Source of the DNA: a virus
Length of the DNA: 64,000 bases
Reading direction: 5' to 3' (one strand)
Virus record (IMG/VR): IMGVR_UViG_3300028197_000003
Span: 1-64,000 of that record
Every line of letters starts with the position of its first letter. The first letter of the stretch is position 1. The translations under genes were made by a program, and so were the position numbers. Positions 1 to 7,110 of this stretch are shown in pieces. The notes beneath the pieces are model-generated. The model ran no database searches. It saw only the letters and a program-made list of their open reading frames with translations, and was not told where the DNA came from.

Positions 1-1
1 T

Positions 2-118
2 ATCATCAACGAGTTCTGCAATGCATTCACTGATGGAGTATTTCAAAGCAATTCTAAATGGTATATAAGAGATAACAATAATGTCACCCCATTTGTATCA
101 GGTTATGTCTTCAACTAA
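2..118 (+). CDS. C-terminal end of a truncated unknown protein
   Basis: An open frame runs from the window edge to a TAA at 116-118 and gives the last 38 residues of a protein whose start lies outside the window. The tail is polar and aromatic, ending in ...SGYVFN. The frame is followed at 153 by another plus-strand gene. The fragment is too short to assign a family; it may equally be a chance open frame, but its composition resembles the neighbouring small genes. Confidence 0.45.
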   Translation: MINEFCNAFTDGVFQSNSKWYIRDNNNVTPFVSGYVFN

Positions 119-152
119 GTAACAACTACTCATACCATCACTATCTAACATC

Positions 153-407
153 ATGGCAACTCCCTATTTCATTCTCACACCAGACACACAAGACAAGTGG
201 GATGATATTATTTCAACCGTATTCTCCTACGTAAATGATAATCATAGTGATGCTAATGACACCTATGATTATGTCACTAACCATCTAGGATTGCCATTTG
301 TAGAGAATAAACAGTGCTTCGATATATTCTGGAAAGAATGGAATGAAGCATATCTATCTTTACTTGCTGGTGATGATGTACCTGATGAACTTACAGGGTG
401 GAACTAA
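153..407 (+). CDS. small hypothetical protein (84 aa)
   Basis: An acidic, aromatic-rich 84-residue protein. No signal peptide, membrane segment or catalytic motif is visible. The stop codon TAA at 405-407 overlaps the ATG of the next gene (TAATG), the usual arrangement of translationally coupled phage genes, which supports both frames being real. I do not recognise the family. It resembles the many small acidic accessory proteins of cyanomyoviruses, whose roles are mostly unknown. Confidence 0.7.
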   Translation: MATPYFILTPDTQDKWDDIISTVFSYVNDNHSDANDTYDYVTNHLGLPFVENKQCFDIFWKEWNEAYLSLLAGDDVPDELTGWN

Positions 408-622
408 TGATAAAACGATACATCGTAGAGACTATTCAATTCAATTGGAGAGATGGTGATTTTGATTGTCCAATGTCATTGAGACCAGGGATAATTGATG
501 CTACATTATCGACAGTTTGGTTCGGTGAATCAAAGGATGATGTTATCAATCAAATCAGACAATCTGCTGCTTTTGATGTAAGTTTTGTTGATCTAACTTA
601 TCTACCATATAAGGCAATATAA
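407..622 (+). CDS. small hypothetical protein (71 aa)
   Basis: The ATG at 407 is preferred over an in-frame GTG at 398, because it overlaps the preceding stop in a TAATG junction. The 71-residue product has no recognisable domain. Its pattern (MIKRYIVETIQFNWRDGDFD at the N-terminus, then a short helix with SKDDVINQIRQ) looks like a compact alpha/beta fold. It is probably co-translated with the gene at 153. It is the last gene before a roughly 700-bp repeat-rich stretch with no confident gene. Function unknown. Confidence 0.7.
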   Translation: MIKRYIVETIQFNWRDGDFDCPMSLRPGIIDATLSTVWFGESKDDVINQIRQSAAFDVSFVDLTYLPYKAI

Positions 623-730
623 TGTCATGCTAAGTAATAACGCGCACTCACTCACTAATTGTTACATAGTGTTAGTCAATCCATTGCAATTACTGTTACA
701 TAGCACTAAACTAAGTGTATTCCTCCCCCC

Positions 731-737
731 CTAAATA
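731..737 (+). promoter_or_regulatory. Late-promoter-like motif CTAAATA
   Basis: CTAAATA follows a C-run at 724-731. It matches the motif found upstream of the virion genes here, which resembles the T4 late promoter TATAAATA. The nearest plus-strand frame downstream is the doubtful 49-residue ORF at 806. The motif is short and could occur by chance. Confidence 0.35.
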
Positions 738-805
738 AGCACTCGTTTATGATCTTTTATTAGTGAATCTTATCTATTTTCGTTATTACTGAAAGGTTCA
801 AATAA

Positions 806-955
806 ATGTATCTACGTTTACTCTTTCGTTCACTTATGTGCGGAGTTGATGTTACCTTAGCGAGCACAACATCGTCACACAGTTTATCACAGACCGCCCC
901 CAATTGCAACCCCTTGGAGACACTTTGTAACATTGCAATCGTGCCCACTAAATGA
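806..955 (+). CDS. Possible tiny ORF (49 aa), doubtful
   Basis: The frame starts at ATG 806, has a GAAAGG ribosome-binding-like sequence 9 bases upstream and a late-promoter-like motif at 731, and ends at TGA 953-955, inside the first copy of the 31-bp repeat. The product is Ser/Thr/Cys-rich with no recognisable motif. A minus-strand frame (760-948) covers the same bases and has no better support. Only the upstream signals argue for this one; the region may be entirely non-coding. Confidence 0.22.
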   Translation: MYLRLLFRSLMCGVDVTLASTTSSHSLSQTAPNCNPLETLCNIAIVPTK

Positions 956-983
956 CACTTAGCACCCCACTAAGTAACACATA
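953..983. repeat. 31-bp direct repeat, copy 1
   Basis: This 31-base segment recurs exactly at 1112-1142. It contains ACTTAG-CACCCCA-CTAAGT, an inverted repeat with 6-bp arms and a 7-base loop, so each copy can form a small hairpin. Copy 1 begins at the stop codon of the doubtful 806 ORF. Confidence 0.85.
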
Positions 984-1111
984 AGGACTGCCTATCTAAC
1001 AGTTGCAGAAGATCGCTAAGTGACACATAGTGACACTGATTACACCGAGGAAAGTTCACCAGCATCCCAAACAGTAAGCATCACATAGCGACGACACTTA
1101 CAGGCACTCAG

Positions 1112-1142
1112 TGACACTTAGCACCCCACTAAGTAACACATA
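1112..1142. repeat. 31-bp direct repeat, copy 2
   Basis: Identical to 953-983, 159 bp further on, and followed by further degenerate copies (GCTAAATGACACTTAGGG). The exact identity of two 31-mers in a fast-evolving phage genome suggests recent duplication or functional constraint. Confidence 0.85.
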
Positions 1143-1315
1143 GCGACAGTGCTAAATGACACTTAGGGACAGTTATTTGTTATCGTTCGATGTTGGTAAG
1201 GGGGGGCGTTGCTAAAAAAGTACCTTCTTTCTAAGCTATAAACGTTTCCAGACGCTCGATAGATATCGATTTGATTTATTTTTTCAGATACCCTGAGAGG
1301 GATATAGAAAAATTT

Positions 1316-1486
1316 TTAGGGGTAAAAAATTTCTTGTAGGACGCCATTGGAGGAGAGGACGCGATATTTTTTGCCGGACTGGATAGAACGCCCCTTTGCG
1401 GTACGGCAAGCAGATGTCAAGGAGTGTTGTTCACCGTAGCGATGCCACTTGAAGAATTGGTCCTGGTATTCAATGATAAATTTCAT
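1316..1486 (-). CDS. Tiny conserved-looking basic protein (56 aa)
   Basis: Minus-strand frame with ATG at 1486 and TAA at 1316-1318. It overlaps the 3' end of the SGNH-like gene (1470-2234) by 17 bases, so translation is probably coupled; no separate ribosome-binding site is visible. The product begins MKFIIEYQD, has a central TACRTAK-like basic helix (SACRTAKGRS) and ends with ...GVLQEIFYP. This pattern of an N-terminal strand, aromatic Trp-His, Ala-Arg-Thr-Ala helix and hydrophobic end resembles small conserved proteins I associate with cyanomyovirus genomes. Function unknown. It is the last gene of the minus-strand operon. Confidence 0.6.
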   Translation of the reverse strand: MKFIIEYQDQFFKWHRYGEQHSLTSACRTAKGRSIQSGKKYRVLSSNGVLQEIFYP

Positions 1487-2234
1487 TGTAAAGGAGGTTA
1501 GCGAAGAAGTTATGAGATAGTCGAGTGGGATGAAAGGAGTGTGGATTTATGTGTTTATGTTGTTCTAAGAAGCGGATACGGCGTGAGTCTGTCTTTTGAT
1601 ACTGGGAGACGTGGTAAGTATCATTAGTGGGAGTGTAACCGTGATGGGTAGATAGGATGGAACAGAGGTCCCTGTGAGGGCGATCAGAGAATAGGAGACG
1701 GGGGATATGAGTGGGGTATATGTGATGATTGAAGAGATCTACCCAATAGTTACGAATACCGAGTGCATCAAAGTAAGTATTCCAATGAAGCATTTGATTG
1801 GAAAGTTCTTTGAGGACTACGGAGTGATTGTAATGTAAGCGGAGGTGAGTTTTGGAGTCAAAGTTATTTTTACGTAGTTGGTTATCTGCGGAATAACCGT
1901 GACCCCATACTCTACTTACGTAGGTATTACGGTTATTATACCATATTTCATCACGAGCGGTTGAAGTTATACCCCAGAGAACAATGGAGTCTTTCGAGGG
2001 GGGAGAAGTGTTGAAGAACTCAGTGGCCAAGCGGAATTGTTTTTGGTTACTTGAACCATTTTGTGAGAAATTTATGTTAGTTTTATTGAGTTTCTCTGAG
2101 AGTAGGTGACGGTATGAGTATTTTGTGAAGTCTTCAGAGTGTCTTTGGGCGTTGAATTGTTCTCTAGGTTGTCCTGGGGTGTAGCAGAGACCGTGACCCC
2201 ACATCCAGGAGCAACCGAAGGTGATGAGGTTCAT
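1470..2234 (-). CDS. SGNH/GDSL-hydrolase-like protein (paralogue 1)
   Basis: A 254-residue protein with a GCSW nucleophile elbow at residues 7-10 (ITFGCSWMWG), a second block NGSSN near 60, WGITSTARDE near 87 and a C-terminal HPTRLSH at about 235. These match blocks I, II and V of SGNH hydrolases: Ser nucleophile, Gly/Asn oxyanion residues and a C-terminal His. The usual GxND block III is replaced by WGxTxxxR in this subfamily. Such enzymes remove or transfer acyl groups, often acetyl esters on glycans. No signal peptide is visible, so it is expected to act in the host cytoplasm or on virions. It is closest to the gene at 5218-6003. It is transcribed with four other paralogues. The real substrate is unknown. 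Confidence 0.72.
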   Translation of the reverse strand: MNLITFGCSWMWGHGLCYTPGQPREQFNAQRHSEDFTKYSYRHLLSEKLNKTNINFSQNGSSNQKQFRLATEFFNTSPPSKDSIVLWGITSTARDEIWYNNRNTYVSRVWGHGYSADNQLRKNNFDSKTHLRLHYNHSVVLKELSNQMLHWNTYFDALGIRNYWVDLFNHHIYPTHIPRLLFSDRPHRDLCSILSTHHGYTPTNDTYHVSQYQKTDSRRIRFLEQHKHINPHSFHPTRLSHNFFANLLYNEIYH

Positions 2235-2264
2235 AGGCGGTCGGAACCCTCTCTCAAAGGAAGT

Positions 2265-3110
2265 TTATTTGTCACCTGTAGCATCACGATGTTCTTGGGA
2301 GTAGATGGACTGTCTCATATTATTTTTTGTGAGGTAATAGTATGGAGACTTGAATATATCATGCATTGAGTATTCCATTACCATAGCGATACGTTTATGT
2401 GCTTTAGGAGTAGGGTGAAGTTGATTTTTGAAGGTATGAAGTAGATTAGTTTGTACACAATATTTGACACGTTCTGAGGTTTCTTCATTCATCCAACGGA
2501 TACCATATCCTGGAGTTTCCAGATTGGAGTCAGGTGCATGACATTCATTCCATGTTAGTTCAGTTAGCATGGAATTGATTAGGAGGCGACCACCAGGGTG
2601 GATATGATTATCGATACCATCCCACCAATAGTTAGGAATACCTTCAAGTTTTAGAAGTTTATCAAAGACTGCGATTTGATATTTGAATCGTTCATAACAT
2701 ACCCAGAAGTTATGATGTTTTTTATAGTAATCATCAACATCAATTTTGTGCCAATATTCTTGGTTGAACTTTTGTTCATCAGTCATGCCAGGGAATAAAA
2801 CCATTGAGGCAGCTTCAAAATCATCTTTATTTGAAATATGCTGAATTTCAAAGATAATACCAGCGACTTTGATGCCTCTTTTTTTATACTCAGGTAACTT
2901 ACGAATAATTACTTTATTCAAGTGGTATTGGAGAGTATCGTTAGATGCCCGTTTGAAAGATATATTCTTTAGTCGCCAGTTATATTTGTCTGCTAAGATA
3001 TGTGCCCATGATTTTTTAGGGTCATCTTCTGCAAGAGTCCATGCACCACCAATGACGATTAGGACTGGGCGAAGATCATCAATAGGAGTGCCACCATCAA
3101 AGGTCTCCAA
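2265..3110 (-). CDS. SGNH-like protein lacking the nucleophile serine (paralogue 2)
   Basis: This 281-residue protein aligns by eye with the other SGNH paralogues: hydrophobic strand VLIVIGGAW, block II RASNDTLQYHL, and C-terminal LHPTPKAHKRIA. The nucleophile position is Ala (GGAW in place of GCSW), so it may be catalytically dead or have another role. The only usable start is a TTG at 3110. It has a GAGGG ribosome-binding sequence 8 bases upstream, and an in-frame TGA lies just before it. It overlaps the end of the zinc-ribbon gene by 14 bases. The N-terminus is about 16 residues longer than in its paralogues. The frame is intact, which argues against simple decay. Confidence 0.65.
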   Translation of the reverse strand: METFDGGTPIDDLRPVLIVIGGAWTLAEDDPKKSWAHILADKYNWRLKNISFKRASNDTLQYHLNKVIIRKLPEYKKRGIKVAGIIFEIQHISNKDDFEAASMVLFPGMTDEQKFNQEYWHKIDVDDYYKKHHNFWVCYERFKYQIAVFDKLLKLEGIPNYWWDGIDNHIHPGGRLLINSMLTELTWNECHAPDSNLETPGYGIRWMNEETSERVKYCVQTNLLHTFKNQLHPTPKAHKRIAMVMEYSMHDIFKSPYYYLTKNNMRQSIYSQEHRDATGDK

Positions 3111-3366
3111 AGTTATCCCTCATTTCTTCACGATGGTTCTTGAGGGATGTGAAGGCACCATCAATAAAACCACGACGATATTCCCAGGTATCACCCCCGG
3201 TTTTACCTCTAGAGGCATTGATGCACTTTGCAGCATCAGGATCATCTTCTCTAAGGTTATTGCATACTAAACCAGCAAGATCAAGATCTTTACCAGGTTT
3301 GCCGGTCCCTCCCCAATAGAGGACTCCCTCCATCCAAGTAGCACCACACTTTTCACATTTCTTCAT
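3097..3366 (-). CDS. Zinc-ribbon-type small protein (89 aa)
   Basis: It begins MKKCEKCGATW, a CxxC knuckle, and has two further cysteines (LVCNNL at about 34 and AKCINA at about 47) that could complete a four-Cys zinc site. The C-terminal half is charged. It has its own late-promoter motif (CTAAATA) at 3392-3398 on the minus strand, about 26 bases upstream of the ATG. Its 3' end overlaps the TTG start of the nucleophile-less SGNH gene, so the two are probably coupled. Its role, perhaps nucleic-acid or protein binding, is not determinable. Confidence 0.7.
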   Translation of the reverse strand: MKKCEKCGATWMEGVLYWGGTGKPGKDLDLAGLVCNNLREDDPDAAKCINASRGKTGGDTWEYRRGFIDGAFTSLKNHREEMRDNFGDL

Positions 3367-3391
3367 GGGAACCTCTGTGGATTATAAAAAA

Positions 3392-3398
3392 TATTTAG
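3392..3398 (-). promoter_or_regulatory. Late-promoter-like motif CTAAATA (minus strand)
   Basis: TATTTAG on the plus strand reads CTAAATA on the minus strand, placed 26 bases before the ATG of the zinc-ribbon gene and overlapping the stop codon of the gene at 3395. The spacing matches that seen at virion-gene promoters in the window. Confidence 0.55.
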
Positions 3399-4024
3399 AA
3401 GTTAGTATGTTCTATAATGTAGTCAGCAATGATTTTGTGTTGATCTGCATTTGGATGACCTTGACCAGGGGTCTGGATCATCTTCAGAATATCCTCGTAG
3501 ATATGATGCATTTTCGGGTCATCCATTAGGTTTCGCCAATACCCCATATCTTCTAGAGGATCACAATCATTGAATAGTACAATGTAGGGAACTTCATGTA
3601 CTTTAGCAAATTGTTCAAAAAGAAGTAAGTTTTTGTATAAATTCTCTGCCCCATGTGTCTTATTCCATACCCAACGGTAGTAGGAAGACATTGCTAGGGA
3701 ATGTGGTACTTTCTTCTTATTACCTGAACGGAAGTTGAAATTAGAATTATCTTGTCTAAACCTAAAAGGGCAGAAGAGGTGAGCACCATCTTCTGCATAG
3801 AACTCAATACGAGTGGGTACTGTAAGTTGTAAGACTACTGGTTGAACCCCATTAGTCTTTATATGATGTAGTACCCTATTTACGATATAGTCATTGGATG
3901 CCCCACATTGAGACAAATCAGTTGCTTCACACTTGTAGTGTTTTTCAACATGATGAATGAACCGTTCTGCTAGACGGTCCTTCAGTTCATCACCCCATGT
4001 ATACGAACAACCCGCAAATATCAT
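3395..4024 (-). CDS. SGNH/GDSL-hydrolase-like protein (paralogue 3, short form)
   Basis: At 209 residues this is the shortest paralogue. It starts MIFAGCSYTWGDEL, with the Ser nucleophile at residue 7, continues with CGASNDYIVNRV (block II), VVLQLTVPTR (block III position) and ends with GHPNADQHKIIADYI (block V His). Its ATG overlaps the stop of the upstream DUF3310-like gene as ATGA. The small size leaves little beyond the core flavodoxin-like fold. Predicted activity is acyl-ester hydrolysis or transfer; substrate unknown. Confidence 0.72.
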   Translation of the reverse strand: MIFAGCSYTWGDELKDRLAERFIHHVEKHYKCEATDLSQCGASNDYIVNRVLHHIKTNGVQPVVLQLTVPTRIEFYAEDGAHLFCPFRFRQDNSNFNFRSGNKKKVPHSLAMSSYYRWVWNKTHGAENLYKNLLLFEQFAKVHEVPYIVLFNDCDPLEDMGYWRNLMDDPKMHHIYEDILKMIQTPGQGHPNADQHKIIADYIIEHTNF

Positions 4025-4377
4025 GCCGAAAGATCAATCATTTTCTGTATGTAGGTCTTTGCTTTTTGTAGGTCATCTTGACGAGAGTTGCCAGATTTCC
4101 TACCTGCACGACTAACATACTTTACAACATTACCAGCAAAGAAGTCGAGTTCTTGATCTGCAATGAAATCCCAGACTTCAATTTGTCCAGTATTGTAATA
4201 ATCGGGATGGTAACCGAGTGCATCAGAAACCGAAAACGTAAGGTGATCTTGTCCTGGTCCCCCAATGCCTCCAACTTGGAATGTGAAAGGGACTTGCTGA
4301 GCTGCTTGTACAGCATCGTCAGGAACTTGGATATCTAATGCGTCACCGCCGTCGAATTGAATGGTGTCGTCTGCCAT
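4021..4377 (-). CDS. DUF3310-like protein
   Basis: The C-terminal 70 residues carry the pattern I associate with DUF3310 phage proteins: YYNTGQIEVWDFI, then LDFFAGNVVKYVSRAGRK, then DLQKAKTYIQKMI. The N-terminal 45 residues are acidic and glycine-rich. I chose the ATG at 4377 over the in-frame GTG at 4395; it leaves a 4-base gap to the preceding SGNH gene instead of a 14-base overlap. The 3' end overlaps the next gene as ATGA. DUF3310 proteins are widespread in tailed phages and their function is not settled to my knowledge. Its position inside an SGNH array is unexpected. Confidence 0.75.
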   Translation of the reverse strand: MADDTIQFDGGDALDIQVPDDAVQAAQQVPFTFQVGGIGGPGQDHLTFSVSDALGYHPDYYNTGQIEVWDFIADQELDFFAGNVVKYVSRAGRKSGNSRQDDLQKAKTYIQKMIDLSA

Positions 4378-4381
4378 AGAA

Positions 4382-5221
4382 CTAATGAGCGTCACGCCAA
4401 ATAGTATTGTAGGGTTTAGAATCTTTATTAGATTCCTTATATGAAGTATAGCACTTGGTTAGTATAGGGTCAAGGATCTCTGCAATTTGTTGATGTCCTT
4501 GTATAGTTGGGTGAAATGAATATGGATTGAGAACTCCTTTTTTCTTCAAGAAGTCAACACGATCACAATCTGCTTTCCAATCAGAGAAGTGATACTTATC
4601 ATCCATTGGATCCCATCCATTCTTGTATGCCAACTGACTTAGTAAGTCCTGATTGCAGTCATACGGCAATTCATCAAATGGTTTATATACACCACCAGTA
4701 TAATTATTGACATTCAGTGTGTCAAACCATATTTGAGGAACGTTGAGTAACTCAAAATACTTCTGCCAAAAATGGACTTCGTCTGCTAACGTCCGATTGG
4801 CAACACGTTCATAGAAGTGTTGGCGGAAATACTCCTTTGGTCCACACCAATCAGGTCCATGAATATGTTTACGTTTCTCTTGACCGGGTTGAAAGCATGA
4901 AAATGACTTTCCATGATTGAAAAATACTTCCATCCTGTAGATAGAAGTTACCCCCCAGATGACAATAGTGTCATTTAGATCATTCTGATGTAAATATTTT
5001 CTAAGTCTGCGAAACTGACATCCATTAGATGCTCCTCCAGAAGCAATATTGACGTTTTCTAATCCATGCTTTTTTGATAAGATAGTTCTAAACGCATTTT
5101 CCCAGTTGTCATCATCGTTATAACAGCGGTCTTGATACGTTTGTTTGTCCCAAGGATCTTCAGAATCATACCCGGAACCAACACCAGCAATCCAACTGCA
5201 TCCTAAAGTCAGTAATCTCAT
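4382..5221 (-). CDS. SGNH/GDSL-hydrolase-like protein (paralogue 4)
   Basis: A 279-residue protein beginning MRLLTLGCSWIAGVG with the nucleophile Ser at residue 9. Other blocks are GGASNGCQFRRL, IVIWGVTSIYR and SFHPTIQGHQQIAEIL near residue 240, as in the other paralogues. It follows the 5218 gene with an ATGA overlap, and the gene order suggests tandem duplication. A C-terminal extension (CYTSYKESNKDSKPYNTIW) is not seen in paralogue 5. Likely role: removal or transfer of an ester group on a glycan or related substrate. Specificity unknown. Confidence 0.72.
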   Translation of the reverse strand: MRLLTLGCSWIAGVGSGYDSEDPWDKQTYQDRCYNDDDNWENAFRTILSKKHGLENVNIASGGASNGCQFRRLRKYLHQNDLNDTIVIWGVTSIYRMEVFFNHGKSFSCFQPGQEKRKHIHGPDWCGPKEYFRQHFYERVANRTLADEVHFWQKYFELLNVPQIWFDTLNVNNYTGGVYKPFDELPYDCNQDLLSQLAYKNGWDPMDDKYHFSDWKADCDRVDFLKKKGVLNPYSFHPTIQGHQQIAEILDPILTKCYTSYKESNKDSKPYNTIWRDAH

Positions 5222-6003
5222 CTGAGTCGGGCAATCTCACCATCAATCTTATCTGCTAACCACTTATGGTACTCTCTAGTGGGATGTTGAGAGAAAGGAT
5301 TGACTTCTTTCTGCTGTTCTAGATATTGAATGCGAGTAGAATCTGAAGAAGAGAACTGCGAGACGTGATATCCATCTGCTTTTGGGGAGAATTGTAAGTC
5401 TGCACACTTCAAAGACATCAGATCCCGCCTAGGTTGATCGTCAAAGAGCATCCTATCGATTGGTTTGGGGTATTCATGATGGTTGAAAGTATCAAACCAA
5501 TAATTTTCAATACCTGCTGCTTCAAAAAAGCGGTTCCAGAAGCGGCATTTGTGTGCAAGTAGTTCTACTTTCTCCTTGTGATCATAGTGATGTGCTAAAT
5601 GTGCCTTGCTATCAAACTTAGCACGCGCCATTTGGGTGTCAGCACCCCATCCATTACCAAAAAGAACACTGATATATTTTCCTTTTTCCTTAGAAAACAC
5701 CTCAGTGCGGGTTGTAACAGTCAATCCCCAGAGCACAACTGTGTTTTTGTACTCACTTGGATCTAATTTACCAAAGTATCTCTCAGCAAACCGAAACTGA
5801 CGCTCATTGGAAGACCCCATTTGAGCGAAATTTTCGTTCGTGCACTCCCACTTATCTGCTAGATGCTTACGAAAGGCATATTTGTCTCCGAACTTTGCGT
5901 CATGATTGTCAGAACCTTGTTTATATTCAATCTTAGTCATCCCTGGAGTATAGTTGGTACCCACACCAAACATCCAAGAGCATCCAAAAGTAACAAGATT
6001 CAT
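5218..6003 (-). CDS. SGNH/GDSL-hydrolase-like protein (paralogue 5, first gene of minus operon)
   Basis: A 261-residue protein: MNLVTFGCSWMFGVG, MGSSNERQFRF, VVLWGLTVTTR and SQHPTREYHKWLADKI give the same block order as its relatives. It is clearly the nearest relative of the gene at 1470: both begin MNL(V/I)TFGCSWM and share a TYHVSQ- or YHVSQF-type segment near residue 200. It is the promoter-proximal gene of the minus-strand operon, with an ATAAATA motif at 6046-6052. No signal sequence is visible. Confidence 0.72.
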   Translation of the reverse strand: MNLVTFGCSWMFGVGTNYTPGMTKIEYKQGSDNHDAKFGDKYAFRKHLADKWECTNENFAQMGSSNERQFRFAERYFGKLDPSEYKNTVVLWGLTVTTRTEVFSKEKGKYISVLFGNGWGADTQMARAKFDSKAHLAHHYDHKEKVELLAHKCRFWNRFFEAAGIENYWFDTFNHHEYPKPIDRMLFDDQPRRDLMSLKCADLQFSPKADGYHVSQFSSSDSTRIQYLEQQKEVNPFSQHPTREYHKWLADKIDGEIARLR

Positions 6004-6045
6004 AATAGATCAAATCTCAGAGGTAGCATTGCGGGGATTCTGCCG

Positions 6046-6052
6046 TATTTAT
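6046..6052 (-). promoter_or_regulatory. Late-promoter-like motif ATAAATA (minus strand)
   Basis: TATTTAT on the plus strand reads ATAAATA on the minus strand (GATAAATACGG in context), about 43 bases upstream of the first SGNH gene. It suggests that the minus-strand operon is transcribed with late genes by the phage-modified host polymerase. Confidence 0.55.
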
Positions 6053-6106
6053 CATAACATAGTTTGGCCATCATACTCAAAGTCATGACAGTGACTTGAT
6101 AGCACT

Positions 6107-7078
6107 CTATTTTCCCCATGCTTCAGGTAAAGTTTTGAATACGTACTTCCAATCTTTATAAAATTTACCCATATACATTCCTGCAACGTTGATATCTTCT
6201 GGAGTAAGGTCTTCAACGTCGCTTATCCATTGATCTTTTAGGTATTCGTGGTGTGGTGCCTTACTTCCCATGTCTGGGACATAGACATTTTGATGAAGCT
6301 CTGTAATTGGGTACTCAAAAAACTCAGAAATAGCACCAAGTTGCTCTGTTTCTTGTTCAGGATCCCAAAAATCTTCCATCACCACTGGATAAACGTTATC
6401 TTTACCAAAAGCATCGCAATATTTTAGGTAACCAGCGATATAATCGCAATGATCTGGCACTCTATTCTGTTTTAGGTTGTGAAAAAACAATTTTCGGTGA
6501 TTTTGTCTCTTTGCAAAGGCTGCTGCGGTAAAATCTCCGCACCAAGAATCTACAACATTGACTTTTCGGGTCAATAAACTACCAACTTCCGAAAAATAGC
6601 GCCTAACAGGGTCACGAAACTCCATCAAGATCTTGACTTTGAAGTGCTCCTGCAATTTTGGAGCAATTTCAAACAAAAATGGTCGAGGAAGACTGAAATT
6701 TGTGTTGGAGAAGTCGCAAACTCCCTCATATTCGTCTTTGATGTTTTCCCAATGCCCTAAAAAGTATTCAATGTACGCATCGAGTGACTTTGGATTTGCC
6801 ATAAGCATTTCCAAAGACGTATTTTTGACAAATCGGTTACTTTTTGATAAATATTCGCCATACGGATGATCGTTTGGTCTTTTTTGATAACTAGCACCGT
6901 TCCACATTAGATCAAAGGCACGTTCATGCTCCTCATCTTTCTTACAAAGTGCTTTGAGGTACCAATTTTCTTTTTTATGCCCCATATGAACATATTGGTT
7001 GTCCATCGTCACTGTGTAGTGCATTGGACTTGTTGCTGACCAGCCAACGCCGGGATTTAGAAGCAGTGTTGGTTTCAT
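6107..7078 (-). CDS. Sulfotransferase-like protein (paralogue A)
   Basis: A 323-residue protein beginning MKPTLLLNPGVGWSATSPMHY. The GVGWSATSP segment is placed like the 5'-phosphosulfate-binding loop of PAPS-dependent sulfotransferases, and MEFRDPVRRYFSE near residue 160 resembles the 3'-phosphate-binding (R...S) motif. The C-terminus PEAWGK is shared with the divergent neighbour at 7266. The family would move sulfate from PAPS to a hydroxyl or amine acceptor. No PAPS synthesis gene is visible here, so PAPS would come from the host. The two genes diverge from a 32-bp gap. Acceptor unknown. Confidence 0.7.
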   Translation of the reverse strand: MKPTLLLNPGVGWSATSPMHYTVTMDNQYVHMGHKKENWYLKALCKKDEEHERAFDLMWNGASYQKRPNDHPYGEYLSKSNRFVKNTSLEMLMANPKSLDAYIEYFLGHWENIKDEYEGVCDFSNTNFSLPRPFLFEIAPKLQEHFKVKILMEFRDPVRRYFSEVGSLLTRKVNVVDSWCGDFTAAAFAKRQNHRKLFFHNLKQNRVPDHCDYIAGYLKYCDAFGKDNVYPVVMEDFWDPEQETEQLGAISEFFEYPITELHQNVYVPDMGSKAPHHEYLKDQWISDVEDLTPEDINVAGMYMGKFYKDWKYVFKTLPEAWGK

Positions 7079-7087
7079 GGTAAACTA

Positions 7088-7095
7088 TATAAATT
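7088..7095 (+). promoter_or_regulatory. Possible late promoter TATAAATT
   Basis: It matches 7 of 8 bases of the T4 late consensus TATAAATA and sits in the divergent gap, 16 bases before the ATG at 7111. The ribosome-binding site AGGAGG follows at 7097-7102, which leaves a very short leader. Confidence 0.4.
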
Positions 7096-7110
7096 CAGGA
7101 GGTGGGTCGT

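Larger units (their letters stand above)
640..1165. repeat. Gene-poor region with iterated CTAAGTGACACATAG-like repeats
   Basis: Variants of a 12-16 base motif recur on both strands: CTAAGTAACACATA, CTAAGTGACACATAG, CTAAATGACACTTAG, GTTACATAGTGTTAG and GTTACATAGCACTAAAC. I count about ten copies or fragments between 640 and 1165. Many contain ACTTAG or CTAAGT half-sites that pair into small hairpins. From 1166 to 1315 I see only AT-rich sequence with a G run and no gene. The iteron-like layout would suit a protein-binding region such as a replication origin or a regulatory or recombination site. No function is demonstrated. Confidence 0.7.

Noticed and set aside
791-815. GGTTCAAAT resembling a tRNA T-loop
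   Set aside because: The flanking bases do not pair into a T-stem, and no acceptor or anticodon arms can be drawn.
760-948. 62-aa minus-strand ORF in the repeat region
   Set aside because: No ribosome-binding site or promoter was seen, composition is unusual and it overlaps repeat sequence, so it is not annotated.
953-1142. Possible CRISPR-like array from the two 31-bp repeats
   Set aside because: There are only two exact copies, with a 128-bp interval that itself holds degenerate copies. Spacing is not CRISPR-like and no cas genes are present.
1490-1518. Perfect plus-strand AAAGGAGGT followed by an ATG
   Set aside because: The ATG is followed within one codon by TAG, and the strand carries no continuing frame. 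The region is coding on the minus strand (SGNH gene).
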